A stretch of 64,000 bases of DNA from ZC4RG20 sp963702105 (lineage in GTDB: Bacteria; Pseudomonadota; Gammaproteobacteria; Steroidobacterales; Rariloculaceae), in contig OY969712.1 of the NCBI GenBank assembly GCA_963702105.1, positions 2,108,001 through 2,172,000 of the forward strand, read 5' to 3'. Of the stretch, positions 35,360 through 43,714 are shown piece by piece. How positions within the stretch are numbered: the stretch's first letter is position 1; each line of letters begins with the position of its first letter. Below the pieces are notes generated by a model. It was not told the origin of the DNA, did no database searches, and saw nothing but the letters and a program-made list of their open reading frames with translations. The position numbers were made by a program, and so were the translations under genes.

Positions 35360-36506
35360 TCAACTCCCGAGATTGCCGCCGACGGCGCCCAACGGCCCGC
35401 GAAGCAGCAGGTAGACGAGCTCGGCCTGGCGGTGAGTGCCGGTCTTAACGAAGATGAATTTCAGATGAGTACGGGCCGTATGCACGCTGATTCCGAGCCG
35501 CTCCGCGGCCCGGCGCAGATCCAGGCCGTCGAGCAGCAGGCTCACGAACGCCGCTTCGCGTTCAGTCAGGCCGTAAAGCCTGCGCAGCAGCTCGGGCGCG
35601 CTCTGGTTTCGGCGCTCCGGGTCGTTGATGAATATAGCGACCGTGGGACGATTCACGAAAGCGGCCTGCAGCCTGATGGGAGCAACGAGCAGCGACAGCG
35701 GACGCGCGGGCGGCGGTCGGGGCACAGCCAAAGGGCCGCCCGAGCCGCCCGGCAACCCCTGAGCCGTCGCGAGCGCGTTTTGGACAAGCCGTTGCAGCGC
35801 CCTGTCGCCGCCGCGGTCGACGGCGGTGAGCGCGCCGCGGTCGATGCGCAGCCCCCCTTGGGTGGAAAGAATCATCGCCCCGGCCCGATTGGTCCAAAGT
35901 ATCTTACAGTGCTTGTCGAGCATGACAACGCCCCAGGAGAGGTTGTCCCACATAGACTCATTGGCAGCCTTGAACGACTCTAGCTCGCCGAAGCGCAAGT
36001 ACGTCTGCACGGCACGCTCCACGTGCGGCATTGTCTTCCGCAGCAGCTCGAACGTCGCCGTTCGAGTAGGGGCCGCCACTCTTCGGCCGGCACGCGCCGA
36101 GAACGACCATGTGGTTCTCGCTCCTCGAGACGAAGGCTCCGGCACCGTAGTCAAGACCTACGGGCTTGAAGATCTCTCGGTACAGCGCCGATCGCTGCCA
36201 GGCCTCACGCGGCATGTCGCGGTGATTCAAAGTGACGCAGCCCGGACCGCCGGCCATGATCAGCGGCAGCGAAGGATTGGTGTCCACCGTGCAGAACTCC
36301 CGATGGAACAGCGCGAGGTGCCCCGGGTCCCCCTGTGTGTCCTGCACGATGAGGTCGGGCGTGCCGTTCGGTCGGAGCACGCCCAGGGGAACCCAGGCGC
36401 TGTCGACGAGCTTCGCGATCCGCGATAAGGCGGCCGGCCAGCATTCCGGCTGAAGCGCGGCTTCGTAAACGGCGCTCAGGACATCGACGAACTCAGGGAC
36501 CGACAT
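35360..36506 (-). CDS. LuxR-family transcriptional regulator, with a +1 frameshift
   Basis: The ATG at 36506 starts SVPEFVDVLSAVYEAALQPE and the sensory half. After GACRPKSGGP the frame is lost inside a run of four C (plus strand G4 at 36069-36072). Removing one base joins it to TRTATFELLRKTMPHVERAV and on to a PAS-like part and the HTH: YGLTEREAAFVSLLLDGLDL, then AAERLGISVHTARTHLKFIF and VKTGTHRQAELVYLLLRG. Repaired length is about 381 residues, matching the gene at 22641. It is an orphan regulator without receiver domain. Its target is unclear; the nearest functional unit is the DUF6152 pair beyond the divergent gap. Confidence 0.8.
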
Positions 36507-36751
36507 TGTGCACCGGGCCGCACTCCATCTTGTTGCCGAGACCGTAGCACACGGAGATGTACTTCGACAGCTGCCCGGATGCGGCGCCAGCACAACGCGC
36601 CGGCGTCGACGTATCAAGCCGATGTGAACGGGCGATTCCGATCCGCGCTGTTCTCGTCGGCATTATCGTTCGCTTCCTTCTCGGACGTTCCGGTTAGTGC
36701 AGTTTGCCCTCGCCTCCCTCCGGGACTACACTCCTCCACGAGCGCAATCCA

Positions 36752-36964
36752 TCAATAGCAAGAGGCTCCCCGGCGCCTCCCACCTCCGTCTTCCCGACGG
36801 AACCAAGGCGAAACATGACCAAATCCGGGTCCTTGCGGGAACGCGAGCTGCGCGCCGCGATCCGCCACGGCGGCGTGCAGATAGTAGGTCGGCGCCGAGC
36901 CGACGAAGACGGCTACGGCCGTAGTCAGGGCCATTCCGTCGAAGAAGAGCGGCTCTCGCCCCAA
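36752..36964 (-). pseudogene. N-terminal scrap of a membrane protein
   Basis: The 684-base gap between the LuxR gene and the DUF6152 gene holds a minus-strand frame reading LFFDGMALTTAVAVFVGSAP then TYYLHAAV, one hydrophobic helix with a YYL exit. It resembles the first helix of small multi-helix membrane proteins of unknown function. The rest of the protein is absent. The remaining gap contains the palindrome at 37087. Confidence 0.3.
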
Positions 36965-37086
36965 GGCGGGAATCGAACCCGATCGGCGTGGCCCGTTCCC
37001 CTTCTGATTACGGCGATGGCGCCGCCGGCCGAGATCGGTCCGAACGGCGTCGGCACGCTGCCGAGGATCGCGGATGCGTCGATTGC

Positions 37087-37114
37087 CGCGCCTACCTCAA
37101 TTGAGGTAGGCGCG
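37087..37114. promoter_or_regulatory. 28-bp perfect palindrome upstream of the DUF6152 pair
   Basis: The half-site CGCGCCTACCTCAA is followed directly by its exact reverse complement, with no spacer, centred at 37100/37101 and 76 bases before the ATG at 37191. The absence of a T-run and the position within a likely promoter region favour a dimeric-regulator site or a cruciform. A terminator shared by converging transcripts is excluded, since the flanking genes diverge. Confidence 0.55.
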
Positions 37115-37190
37115 CCGCCGGTACACTGGCGCAGAATCCGCCCGAGGACCTTCGGTCCTGTGCTTTCGAAAGGTTCGCGGGAGAACGAGC

Positions 37191-37679
37191 ATGCGGTCGA
37201 AATCGGGCGTGCCCCTCGGGCGCAAAGTCCTCACGGCGTCGCTTATGGGGGCGGCGCTCCCGGTGTTGGCGCACCATTCATACGCGATGTTCGATATGTC
37301 CAAATCGGCATTCGTGCAAGGCAGCGTTGCAAAGGTCGAATGGGTCAATCCGCATGTATTCGTTTGGCTCTATGTCGCAAAGCCCAACGAGGCCGGCAAG
37401 TACGATCTCTATGCATTCGAGACCGGGCCGGTCAACATGCTCACGCGCTACGGGTGGACGAAGGAGACGCTCGCCGCGGGAGAGAAGGTCCAGGTTCAAT
37501 ACTTCCCGCTCAAGGACGGACGCAAAGGCGGTGCATTCATAAAGGCTATCCATGCGGACGGGCGGGAAACGCTGGGCGATCGATTCGCGCCGGGCGTCGA
37601 GGCAGCCGCGAGACGTTCCGGCTTCGGCTCTGCCGCGGCTCGATCGCCCGCGGACTTCAGCAAGGAGAGGCCGAAATGA
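37191..37679 (+). CDS. DUF6152 family protein, exported
   Basis: 162 residues. Leader KVLTASLMGAALPVLA, then the family hallmark AHHSYAMFDMSKSAFVQGSV at the mature N terminus, WVNPHVFVWLYV, and a later VQVQYFPLKDGRKGGAFIKA. Small all-beta periplasmic protein. The HH at the new N terminus could bind metal (inference). The stop overlaps the ATG of the next gene (ATGA), so the two proteins are made together. The same pair occurs at 58833/57967. Confidence 0.85.
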   Translation: MRSKSGVPLGRKVLTASLMGAALPVLAHHSYAMFDMSKSAFVQGSVAKVEWVNPHVFVWLYVAKPNEAGKYDLYAFETGPVNMLTRYGWTKETLAAGEKVQVQYFPLKDGRKGGAFIKAIHADGRETLGDRFAPGVEAAARRSGFGSAAARSPADFSKERPK

Positions 37680-38560
37680 CGGCACATGATGCTCGGCGGC
37701 GGCGGGCCCGTTCCGCGTGCGGCGCGTTTTGCGGAATGGCCGCGATCGTGATCGGCGGCGCATGGGGCGGCCCCGCCGGCGCCGATGAAAAGGCGGACCC
37801 GGCGCGGCCGGGAATGACCTACAAGTCCATCGAGCGGCTGCCGGACATCGGCGGCTGGTGGTTTCTGCCTCGCGATCCGGCGGCCGGACCGGATGTGCTT
37901 CTCGGGCAGGTGAGGCGGCCGATCCTGGCCGCGCTGAAGCCCGAAGTGGCGGCCGCACTCGAGCGCCAGATGAAGCCTTTCGGTGGGTTCGCGAATCCGG
38001 ATCCGAACCCGGCCTCGCTGCCCGACCCCGTCGATCTCGGCGCCAAGCCTTATTATTGTCTGCCTGTGAGGTTCAACGGCAACGTCGGCGAAGGCACCGA
38101 TTTCGAATTCCTGCTGACGCCCGGCCGCGTCACCATCGCCGACGAGAGCGGCGCTGTCCGCCGCGTGTTCATGAATCGGCCGCTCCCCGCCGACCCGGAA
38201 GAGTCCTACATGGGCAGCTCGGTCGGGCATTGGGAAGGACGAACGCTGGTTGTGGAGACGGTGGGCCTCAACCGCCACGCACCCTTGAACTTGGGCCCGC
38301 TCATGGTCGGCACGCACGCGCACACCGTCGAGCGCATCTCGCTCAAGGATGCGGATACGCTCGAGATAGCCCTTACGATGGATGCTCCGGACATTTTTGC
38401 AAGGCCCATGCACCTGCAACGCCTCTATCGGCGCGACCGGGAACACGTTTTCCACGAGTATACCAACTGCGCCGACGACGACCGCTCGGTCGATCCCGTG
38501 ACGGGACGGCAGCGGTTCGACCTGACCCCGCCGCCCGATTTGCCCCCGCCGCCCGGCTAG
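37676..38560 (+). CDS. Exported partner of DUF6152, unknown function
   Basis: 294 residues. The ATG at 37676, inside the stop of the DUF6152 gene, was chosen over the far longer open frame because a leader follows (ACGAFCGMAAIVIGGAWGG). The mature part carries YYCLPVRFNGNVG, VRRVFMNRPLPADPEESYMG and the signature SSVGHWEGRTLVVETVGLNR. It closes with a Pro-rich tail. Homologous pieces appear at 41484 (GSSVGHWEGNTLVVVTTNF) and 57967 (MGDSIGRWDGATLVIDTIA). No characterised relative is known to me. A lipocalin-like or propeller-like beta fold is possible. Confidence 0.8.
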   Translation: MTAHDARRRRARSACGAFCGMAAIVIGGAWGGPAGADEKADPARPGMTYKSIERLPDIGGWWFLPRDPAAGPDVLLGQVRRPILAALKPEVAAALERQMKPFGGFANPDPNPASLPDPVDLGAKPYYCLPVRFNGNVGEGTDFEFLLTPGRVTIADESGAVRRVFMNRPLPADPEESYMGSSVGHWEGRTLVVETVGLNRHAPLNLGPLMVGTHAHTVERISLKDADTLEIALTMDAPDIFARPMHLQRLYRRDREHVFHEYTNCADDDRSVDPVTGRQRFDLTPPPDLPPPPG

Positions 38561-38566
38561 ACGCGG

Positions 38567-38710
38567 TCACTTGTCGATGCTCGCGTCGACGGGCGCCAGT
38601 GGGCAGCGAAGCAGAAGATAGACCAGCTCCGCCTGCCGATGGGTGCCGGTCTTTTCGAAGATGAACCTCAGCTGCGTCCGGGCCCACGTGATGGCGACCC
38701 ACCACGTACA
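38567..38710 (-). pseudogene. LuxR C-terminal fragment
   Basis: The minus strand reads RTQLRFIFEKTGTHRQAELV followed by YLLLRCPLAPVDASIDK and a stop. It is nearly the same as the last 40 residues of the regulator at 35360. Nothing upstream supplies the remainder. It is a broken paralogue, left on the far side of the DUF6152 pair. Confidence 0.65.
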
Positions 38711-38775
38711 CCGGATCCTCTCGGATAACTTGGCTTGCTAGTGCACGATTCTTTCCGACGGCGACAGCCGGGGCG

Positions 38776-39021
38776 TTAGGTGAGCGCCACTGCCCCCAGT
38801 CGGCTGAACGGATTCAGAGAGAAGACAACCTCGACTGGAACTTCGAAGTAAGCCGCGATGCGAAGTGCCAAGTGCAGTGAGGGGTTGAATTCGCCGCGCT
38901 CGAGATAACCGATCGTTTGATAATGCACGCCGAGCGCCTCGGCCAGCTGCCGGCGTGAAATTCCACGTTCTGCACGCAGCATTGCCACGCGGTTGTGGAC
39001 AACGTCGTTGGAGGCCGCCAC
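38776..39021 (-). CDS. Small HTH_3/XRE-type transcriptional regulator
   Basis: 81 residues, almost all a Cro/CI-type helix-turn-helix: NRVAMLRAERGISRRQLAEA, LGVHYQTIGYLERGEFNPSL, HLALRIAAYFEVPVEVVFSL. This short type usually represses its own operon. Its start lies 3 bases after the stop of the ABC permease, so it is the last gene of the exporter operon, and the palindrome at 40868 is the natural candidate operator. Confidence 0.88.
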   Translation of the reverse strand: MAASNDVVHNRVAMLRAERGISRRQLAEALGVHYQTIGYLERGEFNPSLHLALRIAAYFEVPVEVVFSLNPFSRLGAVALT

Positions 39022-39024
39022 CCG

Positions 39025-39891
39025 TCAGTACCCTCTGGACATGACGCGTTCGCGCACCTTGGCCAAGGTAGATCCGGACTGGCGGCTCGCCATGCGGCGC
39101 AGTAGACCCGGGGCAAGCAGTATGCCGAGAATTGCCCACATAAGAAGCACGGAGAACATCTCAACGGTGCGCCACGACCCGGTGATCTCAGCGGCAGCCA
39201 TTTGCGCTGGGAGCATGGCCGATCGTGCGCCAAGTCCCAACCAGTAGATTGGGAAAGCCTGTCCAAGCCACTGCATCCATGTCGGCAGAGCGGTGATGGG
39301 GTAGAAGATGCCCGAAACAGCAATGAGCAGCATGACCGCCAGCAGCACCAGGGTGGACTGCATGGTCGACTTCATGAGCGAGCCGAGTGAAAGGCCTATT
39401 GGGACGGTGGAGATCATTCCGCCGACGAAGACCAGTGCGAGTATCAGCCATGTCCGGATGTCGAATACCAGATTACTGGCGACAATGCTGCCGGGTATCA
39501 CCAAGAGAACGAGCCCGGCGAGCGTGGTCAGTCCGAACTTCACGATCTTGCCAATGAGGAAACCGAGCATCCCGTTCGGGGTGGCTTTGGCGCGCAACAG
39601 TGTGCCGTCCTCATGACAGTAGGCGATGGCCGTAGCCGGTGCGGCAAGGCCGCCAAACGCGATCGACATGCCCAGCAGGCTCGGTAGCACCATCGCGCCA
39701 AGAGCGAACTGCGTGCCGGGTACCGTTCTTCCTCGCATCCACACGAGCCCAATGGCATACGCCACTGGAAAAAACAGCTGAGTGATGACGCTGGCAGGCT
39801 CCGTGAGCGCTTGCCGGGTTTCGATCCAACCGCTCGAGAGGCCTGCGCGGAAAGCGGCCCAACGGGGGTCGAGGACGCTCATGGCGGTCAT
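39025..39891 (-). CDS. ABC-2 type transporter permease
   Basis: 288 residues with six predicted helices: QLFFPVAYAIGLVWM, GAMVLPSLLGMSIAFGGL, FGLTTLAGLVLLVIPGSIVA, IRTWLILALVFVGGMISTVP, STLVLLAVMLLIAVSGIFYP and MFSVLLMWAILGILLAPGLL. The P-tract SGIFYPITALPTWMQWLGQA is typical of drug/antibiotic ABC-2 permeases (DrrB-like). Its ATG overlaps the ATPase stop by 4 bases. It forms a homodimeric channel with that ATPase, probably exporting a hydrophobic compound. Confidence 0.88.
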   Translation of the reverse strand: MTAMSVLDPRWAAFRAGLSSGWIETRQALTEPASVITQLFFPVAYAIGLVWMRGRTVPGTQFALGAMVLPSLLGMSIAFGGLAAPATAIAYCHEDGTLLRAKATPNGMLGFLIGKIVKFGLTTLAGLVLLVIPGSIVASNLVFDIRTWLILALVFVGGMISTVPIGLSLGSLMKSTMQSTLVLLAVMLLIAVSGIFYPITALPTWMQWLGQAFPIYWLGLGARSAMLPAQMAAAEITGSWRTVEMFSVLLMWAILGILLAPGLLRRMASRQSGSTLAKVRERVMSRGY

Positions 39892-40847
39892 GCCCGCACC
39901 TTGGAGTTCTTCCCAAACGTCGCGCGGGCAGCCTCGCCACTAGGGGGCCGGCTCGATTCCGCGCGGTGCACTAGTGCCATATAGCTGTCCTCGAGACTCG
40001 CCCGGTGAACTTCCAGTTCGGTGACATCCGGGGTCCTGATCAGTAGGTCTCGGACGAAGCCGCTAGGGTCGCCCTCGCATATGGCGTGCACATGACGCTC
40101 CCCGCCAAACGTCCAGCGCACTTCGGCCGGGGTAGTGAGATTGCGGGCCAGCTGGTCGGCGCTGCCATCCGCAACGATTCGCCCTTCGTCGAGCACCAAT
40201 ATCCGGTCTGCGATCCTTTCGGCCTCGTCCAAGTCATGAGTCGTCATCAAGATCGCCGTGCTCTCGAAATCGGACAGTCGGTGCACAAGATCGTCGAAGT
40301 CGCGGCGGGCGTGAGGATCGAAACCGGCCGTTGGCTCATCAAGGAACACAATCTCGGGGCGCCCAACAATCGCGATCGCAACGTCGAGGCGCCGCCGCTG
40401 CCCGCCGGAAAGCGTCGCGATCTTGGCATTCGCACTCTCTGACAGACCAACAATCCCGAGGAGTTCGTCCACATCCCGAGGTCGTGCGACCTCAGGTGTG
40501 GCAAACGGAGCGTAGAACCGAGCCAGATAGACGAGCAGCTCGCGTACGCGCCAGAACCTATGGTCCCGCCATGACTGCAGCACGATGCCAAGCCGGGCTC
40601 GCCACGCCTCATTGCCTCGTGCCGGATCGGTCCCGAGGACAGACACTTCTCCCGCCGACCGCGCGCGAAAGCCCTCAAGGATCTCAATCGTGGTTGTCTT
40701 CCCTGCACCGTTCGGTCCGAGCAAGACTACCACCTCGCCGCGCCGCGCTGAGAACGTCACCCCGGCGAGCACATCCCTGCTCCCGTATCGCATTCGCAGG
40801 TCACGCACGTTGAGTGCGATTGCCGAAACGTCGTCAGATAGATCCAT
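39888..40847 (-). CDS. ABC transporter ATP-binding protein (DrrA-like)
   Basis: 319 residues from an ATG at 40847. An upstream in-frame ATG at 40904 is rejected because the promoter-like palindrome would then lie inside the gene. Walker A GPNGAGKTTTIEIL, Q-loop in LGIVLQSWRDHRF, signature LSGGQRRRLDVAIAI, Walker B EIVFLDEPTAGFDP and the H-loop MTTHDLDEAERIADR are complete. A C-terminal DrrA-type domain follows (EVRWTFGGERHVHAI). It energises the permease at 39025. Multidrug or antibiotic export is the commonest role. Confidence 0.9.
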   Translation of the reverse strand: MDLSDDVSAIALNVRDLRMRYGSRDVLAGVTFSARRGEVVVLLGPNGAGKTTTIEILEGFRARSAGEVSVLGTDPARGNEAWRARLGIVLQSWRDHRFWRVRELLVYLARFYAPFATPEVARPRDVDELLGIVGLSESANAKIATLSGGQRRRLDVAIAIVGRPEIVFLDEPTAGFDPHARRDFDDLVHRLSDFESTAILMTTHDLDEAERIADRILVLDEGRIVADGSADQLARNLTTPAEVRWTFGGERHVHAICEGDPSGFVRDLLIRTPDVTELEVHRASLEDSYMALVHRAESSRPPSGEAARATFGKNSKVRA

Positions 40848-40867
40848 ATTAATCCATGTACAAACTG

Positions 40868-40881
40868 TAGTATAGATACTA
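40868..40881. promoter_or_regulatory. Operator-like palindrome over a -10 box
   Basis: TAGTAT-AG-ATACTA is a perfect 6-2-6 inverted repeat, 20 bases upstream of the ATPase start. On the minus strand it contains TATACT, a good -10 hexamer. A repressor bound here would block transcription of the ABC operon. The HTH protein encoded at the end of that operon is the likely ligand (inference). Confidence 0.5.
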
Positions 40882-40904
40882 TTCTCTAGCTTACGCCTAT
40901 ACAA

Positions 40905-41483
40905 GCCGCTTCGGGTGGCTCGAAGACAACCTGCTTCCAGAGACTATCCGCGCCCTGCATCTGTGAGGATTGCGAATGCAGACACTATCAATCGCGACCG
41001 CTGGGAAATCCGTTAAGCTCAATATTCTATTGAGCGTTCTAACGAACATTCTATTCTCGCAGCTACCCCGTCGCGCTGTATGTGCGCTCTTCTCGCGGGG
41101 TTCCAGTTGTTTGCCTCTGCGGCCTAGGACTTCTTTCTTAGGCCCCACCGACATGCGGAATTTCCGAACACTACTCGCACGAAGCGGTAACTACGACTGC
41201 GACCGACATGCGGATTGGCTGCGGAATATGTCGCACATATACTTGAGTAGAGAGGGCCGGAGCGTAACGTGCAAGGCGTATTGCCCGGCACGTTCGGACG
41301 CTTGGAAACGTGACTGCTAGTGAAGCCGAAGTTTGTGCCACCCCAAAAGCCACTCCGGATTCGGTCTTGGTGGTTTTCCCCGCTCAGCAGAGACACCACC
41401 GCCTCGACAACCATTGGCGCCAGTGCCTGAGAGCGCCGGGAAACGACGACATTTGCTAAGACCCCATCTGGCCCTTGATCTAA
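40905..41483. other. A/T-rich intergenic stretch
   Basis: About 580 bases between the ABC operon (starting here, leftwards) and the 3' end of the gene at 41484. Open frames exist on both strands (40970-41320 plus, 41124-41414 minus) but their residue composition is not protein-like and neither has a ribosome-binding site. It marks the left edge of the A/T-richer cluster. Confidence 0.4.
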
Positions 41484-42500
41484 CTATTTTCCGCTCGGGC
41501 TCTTCGCGTGCGCGCGCTCGTAGCGAGAGGTCTCAATGTAGTTGCGAATCGCCGTGTTCCCTTCGTGGCAGGCATATTCGAAAAGCTTGTAGCCCTCGTC
41601 GCGCTTCATAGGATAGGCGATAGTGAACGGACGAGTCAGAACCTCCGGGTCCTCCACGGTCAGCTCGTACTGTATTGTGTCTGGCGCAACACGGGTCAGA
41701 CGTTCGACTGTGCGCTCATGAACTGTGCTTGGGATGTTTCCCTTCGGCGCTCCCGGCACTCCATAGTCGCTAAGCTGTGTCTTCCCCGTGAAGTTCGTTG
41801 TAACGACGACGAGGGTGTTTCCCTCCCAGTGACCGACTGAGCTGCCCATCCACTGCTTTATGGAAGGATCGAGGGGTTTCGCGTCGATCGGAATAACGCG
41901 TGTATCGATCATTTCCAGCTTCAAAACGACGTAACCAGGCGACTGAACGATCACGATTCCGTTGTTATAGTGCCGGGGCAGCATTGCCACGGGCATACCT
42001 CGAGATATGCACCGATCCCAGGAATCGAAGTCCGCCAGCGAGTCGAACACCTTGCCCGTGTAACTGCTATGAAACTTTTTGGCAAGCTTCTCACCCTCAG
42101 GTGTAAGCGCAGGAAAGCTTCCATCGGGCGGATCGACGATCAAAGACGTAAGTCGCTGTGCCTTCGTCTTGTCGACCCAATAGCCAGCGCCGATCTTGTC
42201 TCCGTTCAGCTCCTTGGCGTAGCGCGAGTTGTCGTGCTCCACCTTCTGCATTTCCGCCGCAAACTCCTCATCCGTCATGAAGCGACGGTCGCCGTACTTC
42301 TTGGGCCGAACGAAGGGCACGTCGATAAGATCGGAAATCGGCCAAGTGCCAGTCAAGTCGGGATCGCCCCATGGAGTAACCGGCGGACGCCAGTTCTTTT
42401 GATCGACATCCGATTGGGCCATTGCGGGCAAGCCTGCGGATTGCGCCGCAAGCCCGATGAACATGATTAGTACGGTGCGATGCAGAATTCGTTCAAACAT
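41484..42500 (-). CDS. Exported protein of unknown function, related to the DUF6152 partner
   Basis: 338 residues from an ATG at 42500 opening a signal peptide (VLIMFIGLAAQSAGLPAMAQ). The mature start has WRPPVTPWGDPDLTGTWPIS, a motif common in exported proteins of this group. FVRPKKYGDRRFMTDEEFAA and the signature MGSSVGHWEGNTLVVVTTNF follow. A final helix (YAYHEG-like, here FEYACHEGNTAIRNYIETSR) closes it. It has no DUF6152 gene beside it. It is the last gene of the TonB/quinoprotein cluster, 41 bases after the esterase, so it probably serves that pathway. The molecular role is unknown. Confidence 0.78.
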   Translation of the reverse strand: MFERILHRTVLIMFIGLAAQSAGLPAMAQSDVDQKNWRPPVTPWGDPDLTGTWPISDLIDVPFVRPKKYGDRRFMTDEEFAAEMQKVEHDNSRYAKELNGDKIGAGYWVDKTKAQRLTSLIVDPPDGSFPALTPEGEKLAKKFHSSYTGKVFDSLADFDSWDRCISRGMPVAMLPRHYNNGIVIVQSPGYVVLKLEMIDTRVIPIDAKPLDPSIKQWMGSSVGHWEGNTLVVVTTNFTGKTQLSDYGVPGAPKGNIPSTVHERTVERLTRVAPDTIQYELTVEDPEVLTRPFTIAYPMKRDEGYKLFEYACHEGNTAIRNYIETSRYERAHAKSPSGK

Positions 42501-42541
42501 AACGGTCTCCAGAGGGCGCAGAACTCGTTTGACGCGCAGCG

Positions 42542-43618
42542 TCACTTCGGCCTATCTGCATTGTTCTCGAACGCGAGGTGTGCTGAGAAGAACGGAAACA
42601 CTTTCTGCTCCATCCGCTGCTCTAGGTGATCCGTGTGGTTTCCCTCGAACGTTTCGAAGCTATGTTTGATCTTCATTTCGAGCAACTCTTGGTGAAATGC
42701 TGTATTCGAACCAAGTAGTGTGTCCTGATGCCCCACATCCATGGCAATTGCCGCGTACCTTTGCATGTTGAATACGTATTGACTCAGCATAACAAGGGGC
42801 GAATTGGCGACCCACTTGTCTGCTATGAAAGGCAACACTTTGCCGTCTTTGACAGGTTCATCGAAAAATATCGGCGGGTTTTCGGGGTTCGGCGACCACG
42901 CTGCCGCTTCGCCAAATGGAACATTGATAGTGTGCCCCTCTCGAGGTTGAGCTGGAGCGGGTTTCCCTCGCCCAGACGTCCCGGCTCTAACGCGCGGCTG
43001 ATTCATGAGGCAGCAGGCGCTAAGTCCGTAAATGCTCGAATAAACATCTGGATGCTTCATCGCGATGCGCCAGACGCCGTAACCGCCCATAGAGTGGCCA
43101 CCGAGCCCTCGGCTACTCCGTTCCGGTATGGTGCGGTAGTGCTGGTCCACATACGAAACCAAGTCCTGCGTGACGTACGCCTCCCAATCACCGGTCGTCG
43201 GCGAACTGGAATACATACTCCCTCCATAGCGCGTATTCGCATCCGGAATAACGAGGATCATCTCTCTGGCGCTGCCAGAGGCGATGTCCCGATCCATCGA
43301 CCCCGGGAGGTCGATGACCGACACCCAGCCTTGCGCCGTTCGTCCATATCCATGCAGCAGGTAGACAACCGGGTACCGCCGGTCCCGGTTGCTCGAATAG
43401 CTAGGGGGCAGATAGATGGCGACCGTACGATCGGGTGAATCTCCCTCGAGGTTTCCCTCAAGCGACTTACCATGCACGACGATCATCTGCACCGTCCCGC
43501 CGAGCGGAGCACCGGGATTAGACGTTTGCGCATGTGCTGGCAACATTACCCATATCATCATTACGGTCAAAGCAACCATCCTTGCGACAAGAGCCGTTCC
43601 TTCGTAGCCTTCGCTCAT
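42542..43618 (-). CDS. Alpha/beta-hydrolase esterase (esterase D/PHB-depolymerase type), exported
   Basis: 358 residues from an ATG at 43618 with GGAGG 7 bases upstream. Leader MVALTVMMIWVMLPAHAQ. PF00756-type core: YPVVYLLHGYGRTAQGW (oxyanion region), DLVSYVDQHYRTIPERSSRG, the nucleophile elbow GLGGHSMGGYGVWRIAMKHP, and a C-terminal His candidate in FEGNHTDHLEQRM. It is a periplasmic or secreted carboxylesterase. In the cluster it could release an alcohol or phenol for the quinoproteins upstream (inference). It lies between the MmyB-type regulator and the gene at 41484. Confidence 0.85.
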   Translation of the reverse strand: MSEGYEGTALVARMVALTVMMIWVMLPAHAQTSNPGAPLGGTVQMIVVHGKSLEGNLEGDSPDRTVAIYLPPSYSSNRDRRYPVVYLLHGYGRTAQGWVSVIDLPGSMDRDIASGSAREMILVIPDANTRYGGSMYSSSPTTGDWEAYVTQDLVSYVDQHYRTIPERSSRGLGGHSMGGYGVWRIAMKHPDVYSSIYGLSACCLMNQPRVRAGTSGRGKPAPAQPREGHTINVPFGEAAAWSPNPENPPIFFDEPVKDGKVLPFIADKWVANSPLVMLSQYVFNMQRYAAIAMDVGHQDTLLGSNTAFHQELLEMKIKHSFETFEGNHTDHLEQRMEQKVFPFFSAHLAFENNADRPK

Positions 43619-43714
43619 TCTCGACCTCCAACGAATTCGCATTCGCATATCACCAACCAAGGCGCCCCGCTCTGTCTCGCGGCGCGGACAGCCGCTGCCG
43701 GTCTCGCATCCGCG

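Noticed and set aside
36961..36985. T-arm-like sequence on the minus strand (GGGTTCGATTCCCG)
   Set aside because: It resembles the end of a tRNA, but the acceptor strand, anticodon arm and D-arm cannot be folded from the sequence upstream, and no CCA-proximal acceptor pairs with it.
40970..41414. Two overlapping open frames in the A/T-rich gap
   Set aside because: They are on opposite strands over the same bases, without ribosome-binding site, domain or signal; treated as chance.
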